Positions 54,601-62,584 of a DNA stretch of 64,000 nt are shown here, one piece after another. Position numbers and translations under genes: made by a program. Origin of the DNA: Bacteroidota bacterium (GTDB lineage: Bacteria; Bacteroidota; Bacteroidia; AKYH767-A; OLB10); contig JAHEYP010000001.1 in the NCBI GenBank assembly GCA_023251535.1, positions 210,178 to 274,177 of the forward strand, read 5' to 3'. The first letter of the stretch is position 1; each line of letters begins with the position of its first letter. Below the pieces are notes generated by a model that saw only the letters and a program-made list of their open reading frames with translations, did not search any database and had not been told where the DNA came from.

Positions 54601-54879
54601 AGCATTACCTCATTACCAACGAATTATACAACGAATCAAATAGGATCTGAGATAACTCCTAATCCAATCAGCACAAGATCTACACTAACACTATTCAGCA
54701 AAGAAAAAGGATTATTTCATCTGTCTATTTTTGACGGAAGTGGCAGATTAATTTCTACAAAAGACTTCGAAGGAAACAGAACTTACATCGACAGAAATGA
54801 TTTCAAATCGGGCATTTATTTTTATGAAGTGATTACTCCATTAGGGAATAAATCAGCCGGAAAAATCAGCTTCAATTAA
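51682..54879 (+). CDS. T9SS type A protein with Asp-box repeats
   Basis: A 1065-residue exported protein, signal peptide 1-20 (LYAQ). Residues about 25-630 carry many Asp-box (BNR) repeats of the type S-x-D-x-G-x-T/S-W (NDNGLNWDQ, NDNGNSWEK, SDQGSSWQL, TDNAITWNK, ADSGLTWTA, TDYGTTWNL), so a six- to ten-bladed propeller is expected. It continues with an SdrD_B-like piece (VSGKVFWDKNGNGTLQ), a DUF11-like region (NQNTGNDTAFTVIVRDT-like), a DUF7619-like unit ending FDYNTAV, and a C-terminal sorting domain (NPISTRSTLTLFS ... GIYFYEVITPLGNKSAGKISFN). Proteins of this architecture often act on glycans, but no catalytic residues are evident here. Confidence 0.88.
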   Translation: MKKLFFIISLLFTITNPLYAQWERIKGPSYGGVSAMAYNAPYLFAATTTGVFRTNDNGLNWDQVKGLPENTIKGLAVAGNKVFAACWFYGLYVSNDNGNSWEKAGSEMPIGSKSGVNPTLPYYKLYSTPNYLYCGIGGVNYKIYRSSDQGSSWQLFLSNQYINDMIQDADTILINNGTNTTRSINNGGSWTTVTGLSPNINNKVILGKINNTWVGALPNTANPFRYSTDGGATFSNGTIPGAYPFSQSNIITIGNKIFISTSSGIYESTNGINWTLSMPATSPYVTDGFGFMHANNGDFWMGSYKFYLSQNQGATFAERNYGLTSLSNLSRYNYNANDHFLYTSEINNASLLRSADNGNTWNSVGTGFASKGSSSRYIVNNGNTYFSCTDSGLYKSTDNAITWNKITAGLPTSTYSPNQIIKGNTELYLATTNSGVYKSADSGLTWTAANAGFVTTIARLKWHQNKLYAACAGGLLLSVDSGLTWTSLNSSLGVLNRNVTDFTITNDSIITCLNYSKIYRSTDYGTTWNLLNQGVNPATNLPGEVHIIDTMYFYSNQNADRGVYMCSYNNPAWTQINYGLSMDSTGYCAQPKEMTHDSIYLYLNGYGYGAYRLALSNILVSGRVSGKVFWDKNGNGTLQANEPLLKDESLIINPGNIAIDTDTSGIYRYNYLGNTSTIGIQLHPKPYWTITSSPTIKSVTPNGLNIDTLNFGIKMIPGITDITAELNATVHRPGSRPNYFLTIKNKGTDTISDVAVVTLDNNLTYLSGNTPQNVTGNVLTFAYNNLKPGEEALYLINTEVNSSTTIGSVLNSNAVAYPLVGDSVTANNYGYCKPIVQASFDPNNKTVEPSGNIASNDELKYQINFQNTGNDTAFTVIVRDTISSELDLNTFVFLGASHPATISIKSGRVVEFRFDQIMLPDSTTDEVNSHGLVRFSIFPRNGILLNTTINNTAHIYFDYNTAVTTNSTTNTITSITSLPTNYTTNQIGSEITPNPISTRSTLTLFSKEKGLFHLSIFDGSGRLISTKDFEGNRTYIDRNDFKSGIYFYEVITPLGNKSAGKISFN

Positions 54880-54901
54880 AATGCGATTAAACTATGGCAC
54901 A

Positions 54902-54935
54902 AAAAAAAGCACAACCAAACAGTTGTGCTTTTTTT
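54902..54935. terminator. Bidirectional terminator between convergent genes
   Basis: A 14-bp perfect stem (54902-54915 with 54922-54935, 6-base loop), A-run and T-run on both sides. Serves the Asp-box gene and the LamG gene. Confidence 0.92.
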
Positions 54936-54952
54936 ATTTTATTAAAAGAGAT

Positions 54953-55909
54953 TTAGTCTCTAACGATCTTCAATCCTTTTATTGATTTATCTGTTGTTTC
55001 GAAATAATAAACACCGGCTGCATAGTTCGATAAATCAACAGAGACAGTTTCGTTGTCAATTGTTCCTGTTGAAATGATTTTACCAAGTTGATCAACCACG
55101 TTAAATTGCTTTCCTACAAATGTATTATTCAATTTCACGGTTACATTTCCTTTAGAAGGAATAGGGAATACTGAATACTCTTGGTTTTTAGTAATGTTAT
55201 CAAGTCCAGTAGTAACACTATTGTACAATGCAGTAACTTGTAATGGCGATAATGCTAAATTCCACACACCAACATCATCCAATAATCCAGCATAATATCC
55301 TCCACCGAATCCTCTGCCAACATAAAATGGCATATTCGTAGCTGTTGTTCCTGTATACGTAAAGTTAGTCGACGATTGTAACATTCCATCACGGTATAAA
55401 TTCATCACACCGTTATTGTAAGTTACAACTATATGCATCCACGCTCCAATTGTATCTGGACAAGTTGTCCATATCCAAGCCGATTGTTGTTTGTTACAAC
55501 CAAACTGAACTTCTGTAGGGCCTTGAATGATCGATATAAAATTACCTGCCGTATTGTTTCCATTCATCAAGGCAATACCTGCTAGTGGTTGTGTCGATTT
55601 CTTTTCCCATACCGAATAAGTAAATTGTCCACCTTGCGCAAAAGTAAAACTAGGCGCATTTATTTGAAACCAATTCGACGAACCGTTAAATGAGGCTGCG
55701 GCTGCAGGAGTTCCAAATCGGTCGGCTACGAATGTTGCACCATAGTTACCAAGAGTGTTATTATGGTTACTAGCATCGTTTCCGTTCGAATTAAACGGAT
55801 ACCAAGCTACTAAGCCTGTAGTAGGGACATAAGAAGGTACCTGAGCATTAGCATTAAGCGCTGCAATTAAAGGCAGTGCACATAATAAACTGAGTATATT
55901 TTTTTTCAT
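54953..55909 (-). CDS. LamG-domain T9SS protein
   Basis: About 318 residues, signal peptide to NANAQ. The LamG/concanavalin-A-like domain covers about 30-220 (GLVAWYPFNSNGNDASNHNN, FNGSSNWFQINA, FTYSVWEKK, WMHIVVTYNNG, YRDGMLQ, LLDDVGVWNLALSPLQV). It ends in a type A sorting domain (YSVFPIPSKGNVTVKLN, GVYYFETTDKSIKGLKIVRD). It is probably a secreted or surface carbohydrate-binding protein. ATG 55909 (MKKNILSLLCALP) is preferred over the longer start at 55957, which is separated from the AcpH-like gene by only 2 bases and has no promoter box. Confidence 0.88.
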   Translation of the reverse strand: MKKNILSLLCALPLIAALNANAQVPSYVPTTGLVAWYPFNSNGNDASNHNNTLGNYGATFVADRFGTPAAAASFNGSSNWFQINAPSFTFAQGGQFTYSVWEKKSTQPLAGIALMNGNNTAGNFISIIQGPTEVQFGCNKQQSAWIWTTCPDTIGAWMHIVVTYNNGVMNLYRDGMLQSSTNFTYTGTTATNMPFYVGRGFGGGYYAGLLDDVGVWNLALSPLQVTALYNSVTTGLDNITKNQEYSVFPIPSKGNVTVKLNNTFVGKQFNVVDQLGKIISTGTIDNETVSVDLSNYAAGVYYFETTDKSIKGLKIVRD

Positions 55910-55959
55910 AGATCTGTCTTTGAGGTATAAAAATACCCAAAACTTGTAATATTTCAAAA

Positions 55960-56541
55960 TTACCGTGCTGTAACGGTAGAAACAAAGAGGCGCAATTCGG
56001 CAAAAAACTGTGTGAATTCACTCTCAAAATCAGCATAATGCTCCACCAAATATTTTGGAGAATTTTCCATTCCCGACTCAAACTTGGTGCGTCGCGACAG
56101 CCCTTTCAAGGCCCTTTCGATCCCTTCCACTTCGCGGTAATTATACAACCAATTTTGAGGAACCATATACGATAACATGTATTTAGTGCGCTCGGGGAGG
56201 ATATGTTCGTGCGCGTTAAGTAAGCCGTACGCATCATCTGCAAAATCGACTAAAGATCGATGATGATATTGCGACCAATTCTTTGCTAAATAATGGTCGT
56301 AAAAAACATCCACTATAACGGTTGCGTATTTCCGAAAATGCGGACGCAATCGCGCTTTACTTATTTCGACTATCGGATGTTGATCGGTAAACTCATCGAT
56401 CATTCGATGCAATTTTATTCCGTCGATAATCTCTGGTGAAAAAGAATCGATAGCACTGCCCTTTACATGGTCGGCAATAAAATTCCCGATCATCAAATGA
56501 GGATCGTTATTGCTGAGGTAGAGGTGGGCTAAATAATTCAT
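55960..56541 (-). CDS. ACP phosphodiesterase (AcpH-like, DUF479)
   Basis: A 193-residue cytoplasmic protein with the HD-like fold of acyl carrier protein phosphodiesterases: MNYLAHLYLS, GNFIADHVKG, GIKLHRMIDEFTDQHP, VDVFYDHYLAKNW. The paired His/Asp in these stretches bind the metal. It removes the 4'-phosphopantetheine group from ACP in E. coli; DUF479 members elsewhere may have another role. It lies directly upstream of the LamG gene on the same strand. Its start ATG at 56541 is preceded by low-complexity GATCGATG repeats. Confidence 0.85.
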   Translation of the reverse strand: MNYLAHLYLSNNDPHLMIGNFIADHVKGSAIDSFSPEIIDGIKLHRMIDEFTDQHPIVEISKARLRPHFRKYATVIVDVFYDHYLAKNWSQYHHRSLVDFADDAYGLLNAHEHILPERTKYMLSYMVPQNWLYNYREVEGIERALKGLSRRTKFESGMENSPKYLVEHYADFESEFTQFFAELRLFVSTVTAR

Positions 56542-56670
56542 TGAAAATGATGATAGATATTAGATGATCGATGATCGATGGTTCCGAAATATACTAACAA
56601 ATTTCGTTTCCCCATAAAAGCATTACATACTATGAATTGCTAATTGTGCATTTGCAATCCCGAAAAAATC

Positions 56671-56706
56671 AAAAAAAAACGCCGATTAACATATTGTCAA
56701 CCGGCG
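56671..56706 (-). terminator. Terminator of gcvP
   Basis: On the minus strand a 12-bp stem with two G-T pairs (CGCCGGTTGACA with TGTTAATCGGCG) is followed by a run of T (A-run at 56671-56679 on the plus strand). Confidence 0.88.
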
Positions 56707-56726
56707 CTTCATCTCAATAATTATTT

Positions 56727-59609
56727 TTAAGCTTCTGCTTCTTCGTAAGCACTTACTTCTGGGCAAGTACATACAAGGTTTCTGTCGCCATAAGCATTAT
56801 CCACTCGCTTCACAGTTGGCCAGAATTTATTATCGGCAATCCATGGTGCAGGGTATGCAGCTTGTTTACGAGTATAAGGATAATTCCAATTATCTGCAGT
56901 TAACTCTTCAGCAGTATGCGGAGCATTTAACAATACGTTATTATGTTTGTCGCCATTGCCATTTTCTAATTCACGAATCTCTTCACGAATAGCGATCATT
57001 GCATCGCAGAAACGATCTAATTCTTCTTTCGACTCACTTTCTGTTGGTTCAACCATTAATGTTCCAGCAACAGGGAAAGCTACTGTAGGAGCATGGAAAC
57101 CATAATCCATTAAGCGTTTCGCAATATCCAATGCTTCGATGCCTGCAGTTTGTTTAAATGCGCGACAATCGAGGATCATCTCATGAGCACAATGTCCTTT
57201 GCTTCCTTTGTAAAGAATTGGATAATGTCCTTCGAGACGAGCTTTCATATAGTTCGCATTGAAGATAGCATACTTCGTAGAGTCAGTAATTCCTTTCTTT
57301 CCTAACATGCGGATATATCCGTAGCTAATTAAAAGAATCAATGCACTTCCCCAAGGAGCTGCACTAACGGCAGTGCCTATACGCTCATTATTCACATTAA
57401 TCACTGGGTGATTAGAAAGGTAAGGAGCTAAATGACTTCTTACACCGATTGGTCCCATTCCAGGGCCACCACCACCATGAGGAATTGCGAAAGTTTTATG
57501 TAAGTTCAAGTGACAAACATCGGCACCGATCATTCCCGGACTAGTTAATCCCACTTGCGCATTCATATTCGCACCATCCATATAAACTTGTCCGCCGTTA
57601 TCGTGAATAATTTGTGTTAACTCACGAATACCTTCTTCATACACACCATGTGTACTCGGATAAGTAACCATTACAGCAGCAAGATTATCTTTATGTTTTT
57701 CAGCTTTCTCACGAAGATCGGCGATATCAACATTTCCATTTTCATCGCACTTCGTTACTACTACATTCCACCCTGCCATTACAGCAGAAGCAGGATTAGT
57801 ACCATGTGCACTCTGAGGAATCAACACCACATTACGATGACCTTCACCTTTCGCAATTTGATAACCGCGTATTGCCATTAATCCTGCATACTCACCTTGC
57901 GCACCTGAATTCGGCTGCAACGAGACAGCATCGAAGCCAGTCACTTGGCATAAATATGCTTCTAACTCTTTTATGATTTGTTGGTATCCCGCAGCTTGAT
58001 CAACAGGAGCAAAAGGATGGATTGAGTTCCATAAAGGCCAGCTCAACGGCATCATTTCACTAGTTGCATTTAACTTCATTGTACATGAACCTAAAGCAAT
58101 CATTGAATGATTCAATGCAAGATCTTTATTCTCGAGACGTTTGATATAACGAAGCATATCTGTTTCGCTACGGTATTTATTAAACACCTGATTCGTTAAG
58201 AAATCAGATTTACGAGACAAAGCAAGAGCATCGTTAATAACAGGAGTTACAGAAGCATCGATTCCGTTGCGCTTGTAGTTAAATCCTGCGGCAGCAGCGA
58301 AAATACTGATGATCTCCGTTACATCTTCATGCAAAGTCGTTTCATCAAGCGCTATAACGATACCACCGTCGTTGCTATAAGTGAAATTGATTCCTGCAGC
58401 AAGAGCAGCATCACGAATAGCAGCTTGTTTATCGCCAGCCATCACCTTCACTGTATCGAAATACTGTTCGTGAGCAATTTCGTACTTATGTTTTTTCAAT
58501 CCCTCAGCAAGCGAAGCGGCACGAAGGTGAACAGTATTAGCAATCGATTTTAATCCTTCTGGACCATGATACACGGCATACATCGAAGCCATCACCGCCA
58601 ATAAAACTTGAGCCGTACAGATGTTAGAAGTAGCCTTATCGCGTTTGATATGTTGCTCGCGTGTTTGTAAAGCCATACGCATAGCGGGCTTACCTGCAGC
58701 ATCAACGCTTAGTCCGATGATACGACCTGGGATATCACGCTTATACTCCTCCTTCGTAGCGAAGAAAGCAGCATGAGGTCCGCCATAACCCATAGGCACA
58801 CCGAAACGTTGCGAATTACCTACAACAACATCGGCACCCCACTCACCCGGAGGAGTTAAAAGCACTAAAGAAAGAATATCGGCAGCAACAACTACGCGAA
58901 TATTGTTTGTATGACATTTAGCCGTGAAGCCTTCATAATCTACGATCTCACCCTCTTTTCCTGGATACTGTAATAACGCACCGAAGAAATCCTCACCGAA
59001 AGAAAACTCGGCAACATTACCCACTACCAATTCAATTCCGATAGGAGCTGAACGAGTAACAAGAATATCTAAAGTTTGAGGGAAAACAGCATCCGAAACA
59101 AAGAACTTATTAGCACCAGCTTTTACCGCCTCTTTGCTACGAGTGTGGAATAACATCGACATCCCTTCAGCTGCTGCAGTACCCTCATCGAGTAGAGAAG
59201 CATTAGCCAGCGGCATAGCTGTTAAATCGCAGATGATAGTTTGGAAATTCAACAAAGCCTCCATACGTCCCTGAGCGATCTCTGCCTGATACGGAGTATA
59301 AGCAGTATACCAACCTGGATTCTCGAAAATATTTCGGAGGATGACAGCAGGAGTGATCGTTCCCGAGTAACCCAATCCGATATACGAACGGAAGATTTTA
59401 TTCTTAGCAGCAACCCTTCTAAGGTCACGCATGTAAGCAGCCTCAGAAACCGCATCGGGGATCTGAAGATCATTTTTAAGACGGATATCGGAAGGTATCG
59501 TCTCGTCGATAAGTTGATCTACTGACTTTACGCCAATAACCTTAAGCATTTCTGCAGTTTCTTTGTGATCAGGACCAATGTGTCGATCGGAGAATTGATA
59601 GTGCGACAT
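56727..59609 (-). CDS. gcvP: Glycine dehydrogenase (decarboxylating), P protein
   Basis: A 960-residue single-chain PLP enzyme of the glycine cleavage system. The N-terminal half (1-450) has [18 protein letters not shown] and [17 protein letters not shown]; the C-terminal half carries the PLP Lys in [20 protein letters not shown] (about 705), preceded by [12 protein letters not shown] and [10 protein letters not shown]. It decarboxylates glycine and transfers the aminomethyl group to the H protein. gcvH and gcvT are not adjacent. The enzyme is full length with no missing motifs. Confidence 0.97.
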   Translation of the reverse strand: MSHYQFSDRHIGPDHKETAEMLKVIGVKSVDQLIDETIPSDIRLKNDLQIPDAVSEAAYMRDLRRVAAKNKIFRSYIGLGYSGTITPAVILRNIFENPGWYTAYTPYQAEIAQGRMEALLNFQTIICDLTAMPLANASLLDEGTAAAEGMSMLFHTRSKEAVKAGANKFFVSDAVFPQTLDILVTRSAPIGIELVVGNVAEFSFGEDFFGALLQYPGKEGEIVDYEGFTAKCHTNNIRVVVAADILSLVLLTPPGEWGADVVVGNSQRFGVPMGYGGPHAAFFATKEEYKRDIPGRIIGLSVDAAGKPAMRMALQTREQHIKRDKATSNICTAQVLLAVMASMYAVYHGPEGLKSIANTVHLRAASLAEGLKKHKYEIAHEQYFDTVKVMAGDKQAAIRDAALAAGINFTYSNDGGIVIALDETTLHEDVTEIISIFAAAAGFNYKRNGIDASVTPVINDALALSRKSDFLTNQVFNKYRSETDMLRYIKRLENKDLALNHSMIALGSCTMKLNATSEMMPLSWPLWNSIHPFAPVDQAAGYQQIIKELEAYLCQVTGFDAVSLQPNSGAQGEYAGLMAIRGYQIAKGEGHRNVVLIPQSAHGTNPASAVMAGWNVVVTKCDENGNVDIADLREKAEKHKDNLAAVMVTYPSTHGVYEEGIRELTQIIHDNGGQVYMDGANMNAQVGLTSPGMIGADVCHLNLHKTFAIPHGGGGPGMGPIGVRSHLAPYLSNHPVINVNNERIGTAVSAAPWGSALILLISYGYIRMLGKKGITDSTKYAIFNANYMKARLEGHYPILYKGSKGHCAHEMILDCRAFKQTAGIEALDIAKRLMDYGFHAPTVAFPVAGTLMVEPTESESKEELDRFCDAMIAIREEIRELENGNGDKHNNVLLNAPHTAEELTADNWNYPYTRKQAAYPAPWIADNKFWPTVKRVDNAYGDRNLVCTCPEVSAYEEAEA

Positions 59610-59627
59610 AACTTTTATTTAGGAATG

Positions 59628-59635
59628 CAAATTTA
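59628..59635 (-). promoter_or_regulatory. -7 box (TAAATTTG) of gcvP
   Basis: TAnnTTTG on the minus strand, 18 bases before the ATG at 59609. The leader is too short for a glycine riboswitch. Confidence 0.55.
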
Positions 59636-59863
59636 CGGAATGACCTTCGGAAATAATACACCATATGAAATAAATCAGCCTTCCGGCTTCTTTCTCAAAC
59701 TTGCTGATTTCCAAAGGAATTAAAGGATATAATGAAATTTGGCCCGAAATGTTTTCCACAATCGAAAAAAAACTGCCGTAAAGAGGATTTAGTACAGAAA
59801 GTAGGCCAAAGCGGATAAATTCGTCTTTTTTACCGATAATTATTAGTTAACAATGTATTTTCT

Positions 59864-59871
59864 TAGTTTTG
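59864..59871 (+). promoter_or_regulatory. -7 box (TAGTTTTG) of the exported protein gene
   Basis: TAnnTTTG ending 4 bases before the ATG at 59876; predicts a leaderless mRNA. Confidence 0.5.
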
Positions 59872-59875
59872 GGAA

Positions 59876-60517
59876 ATGAATTTACTTCGATCGAAACTAT
59901 CGCCGGCGGCGTTTCTTATTGTTTTCATGATAAGTACACAGGTTAGCGCTCAACATACCATCCAATTATTAAACGGGAAACAAATTACAGCCGAGACCTA
60001 TTCGGTAGGTGATATGTTTGTGAGCTACAAGAAGGTTGGTGACACCCGAACTGCCCCTCGTTTAATTGATCGTTTCGATGTGTTTTCAGTTAAAAACGCT
60101 TCGGGCGAAGAGGAAATGCTATACACTCCCTCCGACTCACTCGATTTTTCGGTTGCCGACGCTCGTTTATACATCGAGGGTGAGCAAACTGCTATTAAAT
60201 ACTATAATCGCCCTTCGGTAAAATGGACTTCCGCAGCTATTGGTGCTGGATCAAGCATTTTAAGCTTCTATGCATTACCGGTTCCGATGTTATATTCGCT
60301 TGCTTTAGGTCGACATAACCCTCATAATTTGCAACTAGGACCAAGAAGCGATAAAAGCGCTGATTCGGCTGGCGATTTAGTGAACAAAAAAGACAATGAA
60401 GCTTTCCGTTTCGGATACCAACGTGCCGCTAGAAATATTAAAATCCAGCAGAGCTTGAAATGGGGCTACATCAGCCTTGGCGTTGGAATAGCGGCATTAA
60501 TAATTGCCACCCAATAA
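59876..60517 (+). CDS. Exported protein with C-terminal membrane segments, unknown function
   Basis: A 213-residue protein with a signal peptide (about 1-25, VSAQ), a beta-rich part (HTIQLLNGKQITAETYSVGDMFVSYKK), then hydrophobic segments at about 118-140 (AIGAGSSILSFYALPVPMLYSLAL) and 195-212 (YISLGVGIAALIIATQ). No family is recognised. The first domain resembles the short SH3-like 'NGK-ITA' folds of Bacteroidota envelope proteins, by general impression only. It overlaps the next gene by 14 bases, which supports an operon with the UbiA-like protein. Confidence 0.7.
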   Translation: MNLLRSKLSPAAFLIVFMISTQVSAQHTIQLLNGKQITAETYSVGDMFVSYKKVGDTRTAPRLIDRFDVFSVKNASGEEEMLYTPSDSLDFSVADARLYIEGEQTAIKYYNRPSVKWTSAAIGAGSSILSFYALPVPMLYSLALGRHNPHNLQLGPRSDKSADSAGDLVNKKDNEAFRFGYQRAARNIKIQQSLKWGYISLGVGIAALIIATQ

Positions 60518-61355
60518 ATATCACAAATTGAATGCACGCACTTTTCAGCTGGGACATCATTGGATTCTGGCTATAACGGCAGCAGCATATGTCACCTCTG
60601 CCATGCATCAATTGCCCCCTGGCACTGTTGATTTTGCTTTAGCTTGGCTCATTGGTGCTGGAACTTTTTTCGTTTACCGCCTATCCATTTGGCAACCTGT
60701 ATTTGATGCTGATAAAAAGAAAGTCTTCGTTCAAAAAAAACCATCGCGTATCGAAGTAATATTACTCGCTATCAGCCTTGTTGTTCCTTCCTATTTTATT
60801 GACTTGAAAACACTGCTGTTTGTTGGCCTCACCGGACTAATTTCTACATTCTATTATTTCCGACTTACCGTTAAAAAGAAAGATATTGGAGGACTAAGAA
60901 TTATTCCCGCGTTTAAAAATATTTTCTTAGCGGCATCGTGGTCGTTTGCCACTGTTTACATTCCCTATTTGTTTACAGAAGCAACAACGCCAGTTTTGTT
61001 TTTACTTGTTAGCCGTTTCATCTTCATTCTGGCAGTTTGTTTTGGCGTTGACATGAGAGATGTGCAAAGAGATGTAAAAACAGGAACAAAAACATTAGCC
61101 GTACTGATTGGATTTACGAAAACAAAATTCATCGCCATTATACTATCACTGCTATTTATTGCGTTAACACTATCAGCAAAACAATCACAACTCTTGCTGC
61201 TCAGAAGCGATTTTGAACATTATTCACTGATTTTTACGGGGTTATTACTAATTGGAATACTACTTTACTTAAAACCAACGCACAAGACTTCCACCTATAC
61301 ATTACTACTTGACGGATGTATGTTTTTACAGGCGCTATTATTAGTTGCCGGTTAA
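60504..61355 (+). CDS. UbiA-like membrane protein with one degenerate Asp motif
   Basis: A 283-residue polytopic protein with about eight helices. The second UbiA motif is clear (DMRDVQRDVKTGTKTLAVLIG, about 182-202), as in prenyltransferases. The first motif NDxxDxxxD, expected between helices 2 and 3, is replaced by QPVFDADKKK, so the typical diphosphate-Mg2+ site is incomplete; this may be a non-canonical or inactive member. No ATG is available: TTG 60504 (overlapping the previous gene by 14 bases) or TTG 60528 must start it. Translation would be coupled to the preceding gene. The substrate is unknown. Confidence 0.75.
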   Translation: MPPNKYHKLNARTFQLGHHWILAITAAAYVTSAMHQLPPGTVDFALAWLIGAGTFFVYRLSIWQPVFDADKKKVFVQKKPSRIEVILLAISLVVPSYFIDLKTLLFVGLTGLISTFYYFRLTVKKKDIGGLRIIPAFKNIFLAASWSFATVYIPYLFTEATTPVLFLLVSRFIFILAVCFGVDMRDVQRDVKTGTKTLAVLIGFTKTKFIAIILSLLFIALTLSAKQSQLLLLRSDFEHYSLIFTGLLLIGILLYLKPTHKTSTYTLLLDGCMFLQALLLVAG

Positions 61356-61378
61356 ACCAAAAATTCATCCTGTACAAT

Positions 61379-61386
61379 TACCTTTG
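61379..61386 (+). promoter_or_regulatory. -7 box (TACCTTTG) of the barrel protein gene
   Basis: TAnnTTTG ending 5 bases before the ATG at 61392; predicts a leaderless mRNA. Confidence 0.55.
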
Positions 61387-61391
61387 CGCCA

Positions 61392-62084
61392 ATGAAACTG
61401 AGAAGTCTCTTATTCTTTCTTTTTATCATCATTTGTCTACCAGACGTAGAAGCCTCGTCGTTTCCAATAGCAACGAAAGAGCCAATAACGCCTTCTATTT
61501 TCAATGGTAAGAGAAGAAAAATCAAGCCTTTCTTCCAACTCGACAGCTATTATTCGTTTGTTGGCAGCAAAAGTGCCGATGTATGGGGATTTAAAGCGGG
61601 AGTGGAATGGAATCATCAATGGAGATTCGGTATTGGCTTTAACAAAATCAAGTCGGATATTGTTGAATACAAGAAGCTCCCCGATAGCGAAGTGCCTTAT
61701 GCTCATAATGATTCAGCCAAATCACAATTGTACTTGAACTACTTCCCTGTGATGGCCGAGTATGTATTTTACGACAAAGATCCTTGGCAATTAACAGCAC
61801 CGATGACGTTGGGCTACGGACGATCGTACTTCCAGTATTACGGTTATAGCAATCAGAAGCGTAAAATATTCACTCACGGAGTATTAATTACAGAGCCGGG
61901 AGTTTATGTTCAATATAAAATATTAAAATGGCTTGGCGTTGGATTTGGTGTTGGATACCGCGTGATGCTTATCAATAATCCCGAGATAGAAACGAAATTC
62001 AATTCGCCCGTATTCTCTATTCGCGTTAAGCTCTTCCCTGGAGCTATTATCCGATCATTATTACCGAATGTGCTGCGCGACTAA
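61392..62084 (+). CDS. Outer-membrane beta-barrel protein
   Basis: A 230-residue protein with a signal peptide (1-21, VEASS). Alternating strands follow, e.g. FFQLDSYYSFVG, FKAGVEWNHQWRFGIGFNKI, LNYFPVMAEYVFY, GVYVQYKILKWLGVGFGVGYRVML and the final FSIRVKLFPG. An 8- to 10-strand small barrel is expected. No specific family or motif is recognised. It is in its own transcription unit, with dcd-type deaminase and S41 peptidase genes following. Confidence 0.75.
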   Translation: MKLRSLLFFLFIIICLPDVEASSFPIATKEPITPSIFNGKRRKIKPFFQLDSYYSFVGSKSADVWGFKAGVEWNHQWRFGIGFNKIKSDIVEYKKLPDSEVPYAHNDSAKSQLYLNYFPVMAEYVFYDKDPWQLTAPMTLGYGRSYFQYYGYSNQKRKIFTHGVLITEPGVYVQYKILKWLGVGFGVGYRVMLINNPEIETKFNSPVFSIRVKLFPGAIIRSLLPNVLRD

Positions 62085-62104
62085 CCCAAAGGCAGCGTTA
62101 TTAT

Positions 62105-62112
62105 TATCTTTG
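62105..62112 (+). promoter_or_regulatory. -7 box (TATCTTTG) of the dCMP deaminase gene
   Basis: TAnnTTTG ending 4 bases before the ATG at 62117; predicts a leaderless mRNA. Confidence 0.55.
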
Positions 62113-62116
62113 CACT

Positions 62117-62584
62117 ATGAATACACTAAGCTTCGACGATATCTACATGGAGCTTGCACAAAATCTTTCTCGCAAATCACATTGCGTAAAAATGAAAGTT
62201 GGTGCAGTAATATCGAAAGACACACGAATAGTTTCGTTAGGATATAATGGCCCGCCAGCAGGAACACATAACTGCGACGTTGAATGGCCTGAAGAAGGTT
62301 GTCCGAGAGACCGCAAAGGCGGATGCTCTTTAGCATTACATGCTGAAGCGAATGCAATTCTCTACGCGGCAAAAAACCAAATCACCATGGAAAACGCTAC
62401 GCTTTACGTAACCTTAGCACCGTGTTTACCATGCGCAAGAATAATTTACACCACAGGAATTAAAAAAGTCATTTACCTCGATTCATACGCCGAATATAAA
62501 GGCCTCGATATTGAAGAAGGAGTTGAATTCTTGAATCGCTTTGGAGTAAATGTTGAGCGATATAAACGCCCAGAAGGAAAATGA
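62117..62584 (+). CDS. dCMP/cytidine deaminase family protein
   Basis: A 155-residue zinc-dependent deaminase of the dCMP type: HAEANAIL (about 76-83, His and Glu of the HxE motif) and PCLPCARII (PCxxC, the two Cys ligands), with GYNGPPAGTHNC for nucleotide binding. It converts dCMP to dUMP for dTMP synthesis. The length is normal. Its stop overlaps the start of the S41 peptidase gene in ATGA, so the two form an operon. Confidence 0.93.
   Translation: MNTLSFDDIYMELAQNLSRKSHCVKMKVGAVISKDTRIVSLGYNGPPAGTHNCDVEWPEEGCPRDRKGGCSLALHAEANAILYAAKNQITMENATLYVTLAPCLPCARIIYTTGIKKVIYLDSYAEYKGLDIEEGVEFLNRFGVNVERYKRPEGK

Noticed and set aside
59610-59875. Glycine riboswitch upstream of gcvP
   Set aside because: The -7 box lies 18 bases from the start codon, leaving no room; the AAATCAGC/GCTGATTT hairpin near 59672-59713 is upstream of the promoter and does not fit the motif.
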